Assembly (NCBI GenBank): GCA_010093685.1 | Contig: MU006229.1 | Location: forward strand, 248,001 to 312,000 | Direction: 5' to 3' | DNA length: 64,000 bases | DNA from: Ophiobolus disseminans | Lineage: Eukaryota > Ascomycota > Dothideomycetes > Pleosporales > Phaeosphaeriaceae | Shown here: positions 31,448 through 41,650 of the stretch, one piece after another | How positions within the stretch are numbered: the first letter of the stretch is position 1 | Layout: every line of letters starts with the position of its first letter | Notes under the pieces: generated by a model | Seen by the model: the letters and a program-made list of their open reading frames with translations, nothing else | The model's database searches: none | What the model was told of the DNA's origin: nothing | Translations under genes and position numbers: made by a program

Positions 31448-33820
31448 ATGACACCAAGTTCAACCAATGAATTGTGCAACATTTGTAACCAGATATTGAA
31501 CGAGATTTGCACTCCAGGATGGTATACTGGCCTTGCACATCATGACAGCATCGAAAGCCTTCTAAAGTCGGCCGACATGGCTTGCGGCATCTGCACTGAG
31601 CTTCTGAATCATTTACAAGGTCTCCAAGACCGAGAATCTCCTGACATATGGGGAAAGGTTTTCCCGCTCAAGTGTGAATCAGACACTTCTGCGGCCTGTT
31701 GGCAAAGCTCGTTCGAGCTAATGCTGTCTTCTGATGGCGTTGAAAGCTTCAATCTCAGCATGACCTTTGAGGTCATTGATGATTCCCCAGGTCAGCATGT
31801 TACAATCAATACTTCAATTGCAATATGGAAGCTCACGTTCAAAGCAGGAATCACGACGGAGTACATGCCGTCTACATCCACGCACTCTCTCGAATGTCAG
31901 AATCTGACGAAACAGTGGTTGAGGCAATGTACTGAAAGCCATGATCGCTGCAACGCCCGAGCTCCAGGATCTTGGGCTCCGACACGCTTGCTTGATGTCG
32001 GTACAGCAAAAGATGATCCTATCATCTTAGTTAACGGTTCTACATGCCTGGTTGACAGCCAGCCTTACGCGACACTCTCTCACTTTTGGGGCCGCAACCA
32101 AATAATCAATGCACGCATGGATAATATCCAAGAATTTCACCAAGGCATCCAGTTTGCCACACTTCCCAAGACCTGGCGCGACGCGATCTACGTTGCGAGG
32201 TCAATTGGAATTCGATATCTATGGATAGATGCTCTATGCATCATCCAAGATAGTGCGAAGGACTGGCAGCGAGAGTCAAGCATGATGAGCATGTTATATC
32301 GTTATGGTTTCATCAACATAGCTGCGACTGGAGCTGCCAGTGGCAACGAAGGCTGCTTCTGGGACCGAGACCCGCGAGCTGTCCTATCAACGGAAACAAC
32401 ATTGGAATGGATTTATCCCAATGAACGACAGACTGCAAGGTATCGCGTCGTACCTGAAGCCCGTATATGGGCTCAAAAATTGATGGACGAGCCACTCAAT
32501 CAGCGTGGCTGGGTCTTCTAAGAGCGGATTCTCTCTCCCCGGGTTCTACATCTTGGCCATCAACAGCTCTTTTGGGAATGTCGAGAACACGTGGCTTGCG
32601 AGACGTACCATCGCGGATTGCCGGCTTCGCTGCGGGGGGATAAAGTTATCGACATCAAGACATTAGATCTCGGCGATGAAGTGAAGGAGGATCGATGGCC
32701 AAGTACATATACTTTCGAGTCCACAGATACACATGGAAAGGGCTTAGGAAGTATATGGACTAGTCTCAAAGGACTGTTTCTCCCAGTACAGCTCCACCAT
32801 CAAGAGGTTATTCTGAATGCAACAAAGAAGAGCGCATCGGTCTATCGCGATTGGGACGCGGTTGTTGAGTCGTACTCACTGGGTGACCTGACTCGCGAGT
32901 CCGACAAACTCGTCGCCCTCCAAGGCATTGCGCAGTCTATCCAGATGGATGAAACCGAGACCCCTGATGGTTACCTTGCTGGCCTTTGGCAGTCGTCGTT
33001 GCCATCGCATCTCCTCTGGATAACGGAACCCGCTGATATCACGAGACAACATGAACGCCACCTTCGAGTACCGAAACGAACGAACAAATATGTCGCGCCT
33101 TCGTGGTCTTGGGCCTCCATCGTGGGTAAAATATCCTTCAAATGGTGCCAACGAGATTACGACCAGAACGAGTACCTGTCCGTACTATTGGGTGCAGAAA
33201 CAAGCCTTAAGTATGGCTCGAGGTTTGCAGAAGTCAATGACGCATCTGTCAGCCTGGCACCTCAGTTCACATGGTACACTGTGGACTGCATCTCCACGTG
33301 ACTCTTAGTCACTGGATTACTCATCGTGTTGTGTATATAATCGCTCTATGTAGCTCTCTCAATACAACAACCTTCTCCCTCTTTTCTGCCCTGTCTCTCA
33401 CATCCGACAGCATCCTTGACCATCTCTGGCCCCCTTGCAGTTGTTGGCTACATACAATCGGATGACCCCGCGTCTGCTCACATTCATGGGATCCTTCCTG
33501 GCCTTTCTCACCAACAATTATCAGTAGCAGGCACACCAAGCGAGTTTCCCATATCCGAATTGTTCTTTGATACGGATTCAGATACCGCCCGGGGTAGCAG
33601 CTCAGCCATAGGTGAAGTCACTCTTCTCTCAATTATCGGCACTATGCGGAAGACATCTCACGAGAGCGAGGCTGTGTTTGGATTAATCCTCGAGCCGAAA
33701 CATACAAGTACAACAACGAAGCCTGCGGAGTATCGACGCCTGGAGTTCTTTTATACTGCAAGGCCTCGAGTGGTAAAGCTTTTGAGGAACATGTCGCGAC
33801 AGAGTATCATAATTTACTGA
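31448..33820 (+). pseudogene. HET-domain gene broken by a nonsense codon and a solo LTR
   Basis: HET proteins trigger heterokaryon-incompatibility cell death. This locus starts at ATG 31448 (MTPSSTNELCNICNQIL) with two CxxC pairs (CNIC, CGIC). The HET domain follows: YATLSHFWG, TWRDAIYVARSIGIRYLWIDALCIIQD, SSMMSMLYRYGFINIAATGA, and NQRGWVF. There the family normally has QERLLSPRVLHFG; here a TAA at 32519 replaces the Gln, and the frame continues ERILSPRVLHLGHQQLFWEC. The second part is open to 33246, where a 163-bp solo LTR (33247..33409) interrupts it. Beyond the LTR the same frame continues to TGA at 33820. Without the LTR and one 5-bp target copy the frame is continuous (735 codons counting both stop codons). 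Confidence 0.9.
33247..33409 (+). repeat. Solo LTR, copy 1 (inside HET gene)
   Basis: 163 bp, beginning TGTCAGCCTGGCACC and ending CATCCGACA, flanked by a perfect 5-bp target duplication GCATC (33242..33246 and 33410..33414). A TATA element (TGTATATAATCGCTC) lies in the middle, as expected for an LTR promoter. Same orientation as the gene it interrupts. No internal retroelement coding is present. Confidence 0.9.
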
Positions 33821-34401
33821 TACAACAAAATATTTTGCACGTTAATCCTTGCAGCAATTGCAACAATTTTACTACTACACCATTATATGCAGACTTCTAA
33901 CCTAGAGCGTTTTGATGGCTTTCTTTCTTTTATGGATGGCTGGCTTGCCTGGAAACATCTACAAAAGCACCTATGCCGAAAGGATTATTTGCCTAGTAGA
34001 TATCTTCAAGACGGGCAGTGATCTACGTGAAGATTCAAGTGCTTACTATGAATCTCTGAGTTCTTAAAGCACGGCATATTTCATAAAGATTGTAGTGCTT
34101 GGAATCTTGTGTGTTGGTGCGATCTCGGTACCGAGCATACCTTCCGGCCCTCGTTCACCGATGACACACTGAATATACCACCAATCAGCATTTTTGTGGT
34201 CATTCGGAATACTGTTGCTCCACTCGTCATCATTTTTACCGATGTTAACACCGTTCAACTCAACTACAGACATGGCCCGCATTGCAGATTCCAGCAATCG
34301 ACTGAACCAAATACCAGGTACGTTCTTCCGGACTCAATTCTAGTCAGAACAGGTGACGCATTCTCACAGGTCACGTCACGCCGTACATATTACGGGGGTA
34401 C
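33821..34401. other. Intergenic, no gene seen
   Basis: Between the broken HET gene and a broken F-box-like gene. No recognisable coding. Confidence 0.45.
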
Positions 34402-34921
34402 ATCGAGTCACGAATCGCATCTTTGAACACTCTGTCCCAGCCTGTGCCGACATTCCATCACTGACAACGCCTTCCGACGAAACTGAAGCTCGAAATACTA
34501 GCACGCTACATGCATGTATGCCGCGGTACGGCGATAGACCATAATCTCCATGAAATCGTGCTCTCCGTGCTGCTGCACGTTCGGAACAGCGAATTCGCCA
34601 AGTTGAGTCTGGAAGTGTACTACAAGTCCAACACTTTCAGCATGAGCATCTGCGACTCCAACCAAATGAGTCCCATCAAACATCCACCGACAGCTTATGG
34701 GAGTTTCATTCGACGTCTCGAAGTTACGATCGAGAATTGTGTCGTCGGTCGAACCATTCAAGACTTGATTCTCACGCCCGGCTCGGGCTGGGGCTACCTG
34801 TTATCGCCCACTCGACCTTTGCGTATACATACCCACCCACCCACGATCGAGGGCGCCAGCCATGAGAGGAAAACAGACTGGCAAGCGAATTTTCCGAACC
34901 TCAGATACTCGAAGACTACTA

Positions 34922-36774
34922 ACATGGATGGCAAGCAAGTCGCCCACGCAAGCGAGTCACCCACCCCACCAACTTTGATCAACCTTTGAACTCAAATTAG
35001 TTATGCCTCCCCCCCAACAACCCCTACTGCGCCTATCTGAAGCTGATATACAGCTCTCTATTTCTGCTCTTGATTGGCGCCAAATAAAGACTGTGAGAGC
35101 TGCTGCTCAGGCTTTTAATGTCCCTTGCACAACACTACGCGACCGACGCGCTGGCAGGCCTGCCTGACGCAATTGCCAGCCCAACTCGAGAAAGCTCTCT
35201 CAGCTAGAGGAGGAGGTGGTTACCAGATATATACTCGAGTTGGATACACGTGGATTTGGGCCTACGTACGCTGCTATACATGATATGGCTGATAAACTGC
35301 TGGCTACGCGCGGCGCTGGTCAGGTTGGGCAGAAGTGGCCAGCTAACTTTGTCAAGCGTACAGACAGTCTCAGGACGTGTTTCAATCAAGCCTATGATAG
35401 GCAGCGAGCTCTATGCAAGGATCCAGCTCTAATTAGGGGCTGGTTTGAGCTTGTAGAAGAGACAAAGGCCAAGTATGGCATCCACAATAATGACATCTTC
35501 AACTTTGATGAGGCTGGCTTCATGATGGGCAAGATCACGACTCAGCTCGTTGTGACAGGGTCAGAGAGGAGATGCAGGCCAAAGACTATCCAGCCAGGCA
35601 ATTGCAAGTGGGTGACGGCAATTGATGCAATCAACGCTGCTGGCTGGTCAATCCCGCTGTTCATCATCTTTGCTGGCTAGTATCACCTATCTGCCTGGTA
35701 CGAGGAGGCAGAGATCCCATGCAACTGGGCAATTGCAGTCAGCGACAATGGCTGGACAAACAACGAGCTAGGAGTAGAGTGGCTGAAGCACTTCAATGCT
35801 CATACAAAGACTTGTGTTGTTGGTGCGCGTTGCCTGCTTGTCCTTGACGGCCACGGGAGCCACCATTCTCTTGAGTTTCAAGAGCTCTGCAAGGAAAACT
35901 ATCTATACGCTCTGTATGCCGCCTCACTCATCCTACCTACTGCAGCCGCTTGACGTTGGTTGCTTCTTGCCTTTGAAGCGCGCGTACGGCCATGAGGTTA
36001 AGAGCCTAATCCGCCACCACATCAACCACATCACCAAGCTCGAGTTCCTGCTAGCCTTTAAGGCAGCGTACAGTCAAACGTTCATCTTGGCCAATATCTG
36101 CTCAGCCTTTTGAGGCGCAGGCCTTGAGCCTTTCAACCAGACGCTGTACTCTCAAAGCTTAACGTACAGCTGCGTACACCTACTCCAGCTCCTGCTCTGC
36201 CAGAGGCTGTCTGGGAGGCCCGTACGCCGAGTAACATACGTGAGCTTGAGGCTCAATCAACATTGATACATAATTGCGTTCAGCGGCACAAGAGCTCATC
36301 ACCTGCTTCAATTATTGAGGCGATTGGCCAGCTTAAGAAGGGCGCTAAGGTAATGATGCTCTCAGCTGAGCTGATGTGCAATTGGATTTACCAGCCTTGA
36401 GAAGGCTAATCAGGCAGCGTCAGCGCATAAACAGCGTAAAAAAAGGCGTATACAGCAGCAAGGGGTCTTAACAAAGGGAGCTGGCAAGGACCTACTTGCT
36501 CAACGTGAGGCTGATCAGCAGGTTGCTCGTGAAGAGCGTCAGAGAGGAGAGCAATTGGGTATGAGCCGCCAGGCTCTTGCGCGCTGTAGGAGGTGCAGGG
36601 AGACAGGTCATAACTCACGTACATGCAAAAAGGATATATTAGATACTGCTTAATCTACTGTATCAATAATTATATTATACCTTGAAAGGTTGCTGAGTTG
36701 TACGCCATTAGAGGTGCGCAAAGTTGGTGGGGTGGGCAACTCGCTTGCGTGGGCGACTCGCTTGCCATCCATGT
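34922..36774 (+). mobile_element. Degenerate pogo/Fot1-like DNA transposon
   Basis: 1,853 bp with 56-bp terminal inverted repeats (34922..34977 and 36719..36774), both beginning ACATGGATGGCAAGC and ending ACCAACTTTG. The repeats differ at three positions, all transitions. The target duplication is TA (34920..34921, 36775..36776). The element contains a broken transposase reading left to right. It is inserted in the F-box-like pseudogene, 17 bp from a second element. Confidence 0.93.
35003..36653 (+). pseudogene. Pogo/Fot1-like DDE transposase, broken
   Basis: It starts at ATG 35003 with a helix-turn-helix (WRQIKTVRAAAQAFNVPCTTLRDRR), then a CENP-B-type DNA-binding region (LEEEVVTRYILELDTRGFGP). 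The catalytic core has NFDEAGF (first Asp), [13 protein letters not shown] (second Asp) and QPLDVGCFLPLKRAYG (third Asp). The C-terminus carries a zinc knuckle (CRRCRETGHNSRTC). Stops at 35165 (TGA), 35678 (TAG) and 36111 (TGA), a frame change near 35900 and another stop near 36398 make it inactive. All listed stops are one transition from a sense codon. Confidence 0.85.
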
Positions 36775-36793
36775 TATTGTGGTGAAGGACCAT

Positions 36794-38424
36794 CACCAGG
36801 CGTTGCAATAATTCGTGTCCGATTAGCTAAGCGAGGCCCTCACCAAAATGCCTCATCTTCACCACCACCACCATACAATTGCTCTAACAAAGTCGGAATC
36901 ACAGCCATTTTGGCTCAAAATTGATGATAGGCACATGAGGCTGTAAATAGCTATATAGAGGCCTATACTGAAGCGTTTTCTAGTGTTGCAGTCGCGTTTT
37001 TACCAGGTTGCAGAGCGGATCTTCTCTCCACCGTTAACAGATAGCTCAGAGCACCTCTCAGGCATTTCAACAATCCGATCTCTGATCTGTTCTAACGTTA
37101 TTGAAGCCCAAACTTCCTGTAGTATCTCCTTTAAGTGAGTCTTTGTACCATCCCACGCTTTTTGACCATCCTCAGGATACTGAATACGTCGTTTTGCACG
37201 TTGTTTTAGGATGAGCCAAATGCCTTCAATAGGGTTTAGATCAGGGCTCTGTCCTGGGTGAAGGATAACAGCAATCCAGTTAGCCTGCCGCAGGTTTTCT
37301 GCAACGTTATCTCTACTTTTTGTGCCGTGCGATGGGTCGTTATCCTCCTGAAGCAGCCACGATCGAGGCTCCTGGAGGCGAGCTTCATGTATATATCTGA
37401 TGTACGTTGGAAGGACGTTTGACGCGTAGTACTGCTGCGTCATATGGTGGCCAGAGCCTTGTACTTCGAGAGGTGGAGGCCTAGTAGCCTCCCATTCCTT
37501 CACCCTCTCATGGTATTGATCGTCTGTTTCGTACTTGCTTCTTCGAGGTTTTGGAGGCTGTTTTGGAGGCTTCAGCATGTCCTTCTCATCGTTATAGAAG
37601 CAGAGAGGGCTCTTGAAGTTCCAGTTTATAGAGGCGTACATATGCAGCGTTAGAGGTGTTGCCTTTCGCTTCTTCCTCGTACAAACGTTTCCTGGCTTCA
37701 GGCGCTCTCCCTTCCTACGCAGAATACGAGGCTGCTGGAAGCTCTCTGTTGGGTTGAAATGAGCCTCATCTGTAAAGTAAACAGTATCCCAGAAGCCTCG
37801 GATAGGCTCCTCTTTATAGTTGTTGCCATAGCGTACGCGCGCGCGTTTATTTGCAACAGAGATCTCATCTGAATAGGCTGCAGCGTATAGGTGCGCGTCC
37901 TCACGATTGCTAAGGTTATAGCGGAGGGCCCGAGGGCATAGAGGGACGTTATTTACGCGTTTTTGAACAGGTATTGGAGCGTCTCGAACAGGGTTCTCTT
38001 TGCCAGTCAGCAGACTTTGAAGCTGCTCTTGGCTGACTCTGTACAGCCGACCAAGCTTATGGCCTTTCTGCTGAGCTTTCTGCTTCCTTGTACGTCGGCC
38101 ATTGCTAAACTGCTCTCTCTCCTGCCTCCAACGCAGTCCTGTACGTTCTGAGATACCGTGGGCATCAGCTACCTCCTGTAGAGTCTCGTCATGACGTCGG
38201 TGATCGTAATGCCAGAAATAATGGCTTCGCTCTTCTGTATCAGGAATAGTAAGAATTTCGTCTTGTATAGGAGTATGAGGGCTTTCATATGCATCAGCCA
38301 TGACAAAATTCAAGCAATATTGAGGTATATTGTATTATGTTGAAGATAGGATGTTGATGGTGTTCAAATGTTTGGTGGGGGCCTCGCTTAGCTAATCGGA
38401 CACGAATTATTGCAACGCCTGGTG
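36794..38424 (-). mobile_element. Tc1/mariner-like DNA transposon, apparently intact
   Basis: 1,631 bp with 54-bp inverted repeats (36794..36847 and 38371..38424) that match at 53 of 54 positions; both start CACCAGGCGTTGC. It carries one uninterrupted transposase gene on minus. The flanks show a 4-bp direct repeat CCAT (36790..36793 and 38425..38428), not the TA expected of Tc1/mariner. The reading frame of the host F-box-like gene confirms this 4-bp duplication. High repeat identity and an open ORF suggest a young copy. Confidence 0.93.
37000..38301 (-). CDS. Tc1-like transposase (DDE), full length
   Basis: 433 aa from ATG 38301 (MADAYESPHTP). The N-terminal helix-turn-helix (HDETLQEVADAHGISERTGLRWRQ) binds the element ends. 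The core has YFTDEAHFNP (first Asp), LLQEDNDPSHG (second Asp) and SPDLNPIEGIW (Glu). By my count 38 residues separate the second Asp (first D of DND) from the Glu, longer than the classical 34. A Pro/Arg-rich linker (PPKQPPKPRRSKYETDDQYHERV) sits between catalytic blocks. No stop or frameshift is present, so the gene may be functional. Confidence 0.92.
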   Translation of the reverse strand: MADAYESPHTPIQDEILTIPDTEERSHYFWHYDHRRHDETLQEVADAHGISERTGLRWRQEREQFSNGRRTRKQKAQQKGHKLGRLYRVSQEQLQSLLTGKENPVRDAPIPVQKRVNNVPLCPRALRYNLSNREDAHLYAAAYSDEISVANKRARVRYGNNYKEEPIRGFWDTVYFTDEAHFNPTESFQQPRILRRKGERLKPGNVCTRKKRKATPLTLHMYASINWNFKSPLCFYNDEKDMLKPPKQPPKPRRSKYETDDQYHERVKEWEATRPPPLEVQGSGHHMTQQYYASNVLPTYIRYIHEARLQEPRSWLLQEDNDPSHGTKSRDNVAENLRQANWIAVILHPGQSPDLNPIEGIWLILKQRAKRRIQYPEDGQKAWDGTKTHLKEILQEVWASITLEQIRDRIVEMPERCSELSVNGGEKIRSATW

Positions 38425-38917
38425 CCATAGTTCCTCGCTTGACCGGAATCAATGTTTCGATTGCAGTCTTCTGTTAAGCGTTCCAGAGGAACTCAAAGAT
38501 AGTCTTCGAAATGCGGACATCTCGATCAAGGCTGCAAGAGTGGAAGTCGCTATTGAGACTGTGCGGATTATACCAGGATATTTGAGACCGGATACCCGTG
38601 AGGCTGGAGTGTGCGTGTTTGGGGAGCGTGCGAGATAGAATTGGGGAGATAGTTCTGAGGAAGAGGTAGGATTCCACGGTTATCTGACGGAACAGATTTG
38701 GGTGATTCGCGGTATGCCAGCGGATTGTGGTCGTTTGATGGTCTTGTCACGGGACGTATGGACCATCGTGGTTGCCTCCGCCACGTGCTCGTACGTCAGC
38801 CTGATCCACGACCATAACTTCATTCAAATCCAACCACATTCATTGCATCCCTAAATTCTTCGGCAGTTGCAGCGCAACCTAACAAACGATTCTTACTTAT
38901 TACCATCACAAGCCACC

Positions 38918-39682
38918 ATGAGCAATTACCTATCGGAGCCTGAGGCGACTGCCCTGCAGGCAGCGCACACCACACCAATCCCTCCAACATTCCATCTTTG
39001 GTCTCAACTTCCAACCGAACTCAAATTCGAGATCCTCTCTCATGTCCTTCCCATTTCAATATCTATCAACGCCACCGCCCACAAAGACTACGTCTCTAAT
39101 GATCTCGACGACATCATCCGGACGCGCAACCGCGAGCTCGTGTCACTTAGCCTCGACACCTACTACTCGAAAAATACTTTCAAGATGGACTGTCCGTTAC
39201 CCTGGTCGAGGGGCGTGTTACCTAACATCACAGGACCGCCGCCCGAACAGGGTAAACGTATCAGACACCTAATGGTACTTGTTTACCATTGCAGCTTTGG
39301 GGAAAACGTAAGTGATTCGTTGGATGAGAATCGTTCGGGGTGGAAGTATCTTTTGCGTGCAAGCGATGACGTAGATGATGGGGCTCGAAAGTGGGCGTGG
39401 CAAAGGAGGTATCCGAATTTAGGGAGCTTGGAGATTCATTTGGATGTCTGCGATACTGCAATTTCGGCCAAGGGTGACACGACGTGTGCGGATTGTCTTT
39501 TTCGTCGAAGACGACTGGATGCGTTGGAGACCTGGTTGAGAAAAATGGATATTGCATTGAGGGCGGGCAAAGTGAAAGTATTGATTGCGCATGAAGATGC
39601 GAAGGATTGGAGGCCATGTCGGTGCCGGTGTACTGTACCAATCGAGAGTCTTCTTCAGAGGAGGATGACGAGAATGGAGTGA
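38918..39682 (+). CDS. F-box/2EXR-like protein copy 4
   Basis: 254 aa from an ATG in good context (GCCACCATGAGC). F-box-like start HLWSQLPTELKFEILSHVLP, then LVSLSLDTYYSKNTFKMD (family Y-x-x-N-T hallmark), and a Cys-containing segment (CADCLFRRRRLDALETWLRKMDIALRAG) and a Cys-rich tail (WRPCRCRCTV). No disruption is seen. A 5'-truncated solo LTR begins only about 20 bp after the stop. Closest local relative is the transposon-split copy at 34402. Function unknown. Confidence 0.6.
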   Translation: MSNYLSEPEATALQAAHTTPIPPTFHLWSQLPTELKFEILSHVLPISISINATAHKDYVSNDLDDIIRTRNRELVSLSLDTYYSKNTFKMDCPLPWSRGVLPNITGPPPEQGKRIRHLMVLVYHCSFGENVSDSLDENRSGWKYLLRASDDVDDGARKWAWQRRYPNLGSLEIHLDVCDTAISAKGDTTCADCLFRRRRLDALETWLRKMDIALRAGKVKVLIAHEDAKDWRPCRCRCTVPIESLLQRRMTRME

Positions 39683-39703
39683 GGAAACGCTTTGGGGTAT
39701 AGC

Positions 39704-39829
39704 GGACTGCATCTCCACGTGGCTCTTAGTCACTGGCTTACTCATCATGTTGTGTATATAATCGCTCTATGTAGCTCTCTCAATACAACAACCTTCTTCT
39801 CAATTTTGCCCTGTCTCCTACATCCGACA
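39704..39829 (+). repeat. Solo LTR, copy 2 (5'-truncated)
   Basis: 126 bp matching the right-hand part of the other LTRs, from GGACTGCATCTCC through TGTATATAATCGCTC to CATCCGACA. The first ~35 bp are missing and no target duplication is visible, so it is an older or rearranged copy. It lies just behind an F-box-like gene in the same orientation. Confidence 0.85.
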
Positions 39830-40031
39830 TTATAATCCGAACTAAACACTGTTCAGGATACAAGTGCGAACAAAGGCTTTGTTCACCTTATCTTAAACAA
39901 TTCTGGTAGCCTTCATTTACATACATAGTACTTATCTCACGTTTTGGATCTACGTCCTCAACCTCAACTTCCAATAGCGACTCACAATACCAGTCGCAAC
40001 CTTGAAACTTTACGCTTGTTGCTACGACACA

Positions 40032-41207
40032 ATGTCACCTCCAAATGGAGATGTTATTTGCAAATCTGCTCCAGGTGAGCCAGATGGTCAAGGGAAAATC
40101 GGTCAGGACTTGCAAAATGCTTTCGATCCTTGCATGGTCGACTTTCTGGAAACAACGGCTAGTCTTGAGGGCTATGTCTCCGAACACATCCCGCGCTTTG
40201 AAACTTTCTTTGTTTACCCAGTGAACTTCGCGACATAATTCACAACCACTATATCAACAGGCAACAAGCTGGTTACCGCAAAAGGGATCGTAAGAAGGGG
40301 CTGACAAGAGTGTACAAAGTGTCAGCCTGGCACCCCAGTTCACATGGTACACAGTGGACTGCATCTCTCACGTGACTCTTTGTCACTTGATTACTCATCT
40401 TGGTTGTGTATATAATCGCTCTGCGTAGCTCTTTCAATACGACAACATTCTTCCTCTTTTTGCCCTGTCTCCCACATTTGACACAAAGGTCCATACACTT
40501 GGCCAATCTTCCAGTTCATTCCCGACTTACGGAGCGCCCCACCAGCATTTCCTAGGTGGGCGCCGAACATATTGTCAACCAGTCACCAAGTACGAAGCGA
40601 AGCAGGTGAGATCTTTATCAGCAACACAGTATCTTTGGTCATTAACAGCTACACTACAGCTCGAGCCTTTAACAGCTTCCTGAGTAGCCTTCCTGCGTCG
40701 AGACCCTTCGGGTTGCTGCGGGTACGCCGCCTGCCACATATCTACCAATTGGAGAGTGACGTTCGATACAAACTGAAGACCACCGGCAAATACCCACCTT
40801 CACGAAATAGATACATGGAGCTAGTATCCAGTTGTCCGAATCTCCGTACCCTAGACATGACATTCAAAGCCGCAGTCATCACAACACCCGTATCGCGATC
40901 AAACTCTAGGCGAGTGCCTAGGGATCTGACCAACTTCATCGATGGCTTTGGCCTCCGTGGCCTGCTCGGTTGCGAGAAACTGGAAGAAATCATGCTAGAT
41001 GGCATCTTGCCGTTCGAGCGGGGTTCTGCATGCTTTGAGGACGATGACTATTGCATGGCAACCCTTGGGGATCTTGGTCTTGGGTTGAAGCGACGCTTTG
41101 CCAAGAAAGGTCAGATGACCGGTGGGGAGGTGAACGTCTGGGTTGGCTACCATTGCGAATACTCAGTGTGTGGTAGTCGTGTGAAGGATTATGAGCAGCT
41201 TCTGTAA
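40032..41207 (+). pseudogene. F-box-like gene copy 5, split by a solo LTR
   Basis: ATG 40032 (MSPPNGDVICK) runs to SEHIPRFETFF. One base is then missing near 40205, and the F-box helix continues in the next frame (FLCLPSELRDIIHNHYI) to 40319. A solo LTR (40320..40483) follows. After it, skipping the second CAAAG target copy, the frame continues PYTWPIFQFIPDLRSAPP, then ILSTSHQVRSEAGEIFISNT, a hallmark of fungal F-box-like proteins, and on to the stop at 41207. The splice-free join is exact (GTG TAC AAA G / GT CCA). Without the LTR and frameshift it would be about 335 residues. The 40572..41207 ORF alone is therefore a gene fragment, not a separate gene. Confidence 0.85.
40320..40483 (+). repeat. 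Solo LTR, copy 3 (inside F-box-like gene)
   Basis: 164 bp, TGTCAGCCTGGCACC to ACATTTGACA, with perfect 5-bp target duplication CAAAG (40315..40319 and 40484..40488). Same orientation as the interrupted gene. Differs from copy 1 at scattered positions. Confidence 0.9.
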
Positions 41208-41650
41208 TTCGTATCGGGGTTTAAGAGAGAAATTATGGGTAGTGCAGGTTGAAGCTGGGTAGACCCTTCTTCCGGTACATAGGACTGTAAAGATTGGGCT
41301 TTCATCAAACTGCGATCACGATTCAGCCATAATTTTATTGGAAGATGCAACTTACTGTTTTTCGTGATTCGAGAAGTAAACAACAGCTATGTGTCGCTAG
41401 GAGTGCTGCTACATCACTAACTGGAGTGGGAGCGTCAAGGGAAGCCTTTTGAACATGATCTTCTGGTGAACGATATGCTCACTTTGCCACCAATATCAGA
41501 TTTAAGCTATGGAAAAGAAGGTTGTCACATCCACCACATCAGCTTCCACAACAACATAAGCGGAATTCAAGCACATCTCTTATCCATCCGAAGTAATGTT
41601 CCTGCGCCTCCTGATCATTCCACCTCCACGATCTTCCTCGTGATCCTCGC
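41208..41650. other. Intergenic, convergent pseudogene ends
   Basis: Between two broken F-box-like genes. No gene seen. Confidence 0.45.

Larger units (their letters stand above)
34402..38638 (+). pseudogene. F-box/2EXR-like gene copy 3, split by two DNA transposons
   Basis: Paralogue of the 38918 gene. The left part (34402..34921) reads PVPTFHH, then TGA (34462; Trp in the paralogue), then QRLPTKLKLEILARYM, LSLEVYYKSNTFSM and NFPNLRYSKTT. The middle part is only 17 bp (36777..36793). The right part is 38429..38638 (SSSLDRNQCFDCSLLL, LKDSLRNADISIKAARVEVAIE). These align with NLGSLEIHLDV, CADCLF and LRKMDIALRAGKVKVLIA of the paralogue. Skipping the two elements and one copy of each target duplication (TA, CCAT) gives one uninterrupted frame across both joins. 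The TGA is a G-to-A change of TGG. Left limit approximate. Confidence 0.85.

Noticed and set aside
33247..33409. LTR copies considered as unusual introns, since leaving them out restores frames
   Set aside because: Ends are TG...CA, not GT...AG, and perfect 5-bp target duplications flank three of them, which is the mark of insertion.
33416..33820. Separate small gene downstream of the HET ORF
   Set aside because: It has no ATG and is in exact frame continuation of the HET gene once the LTR is ignored.
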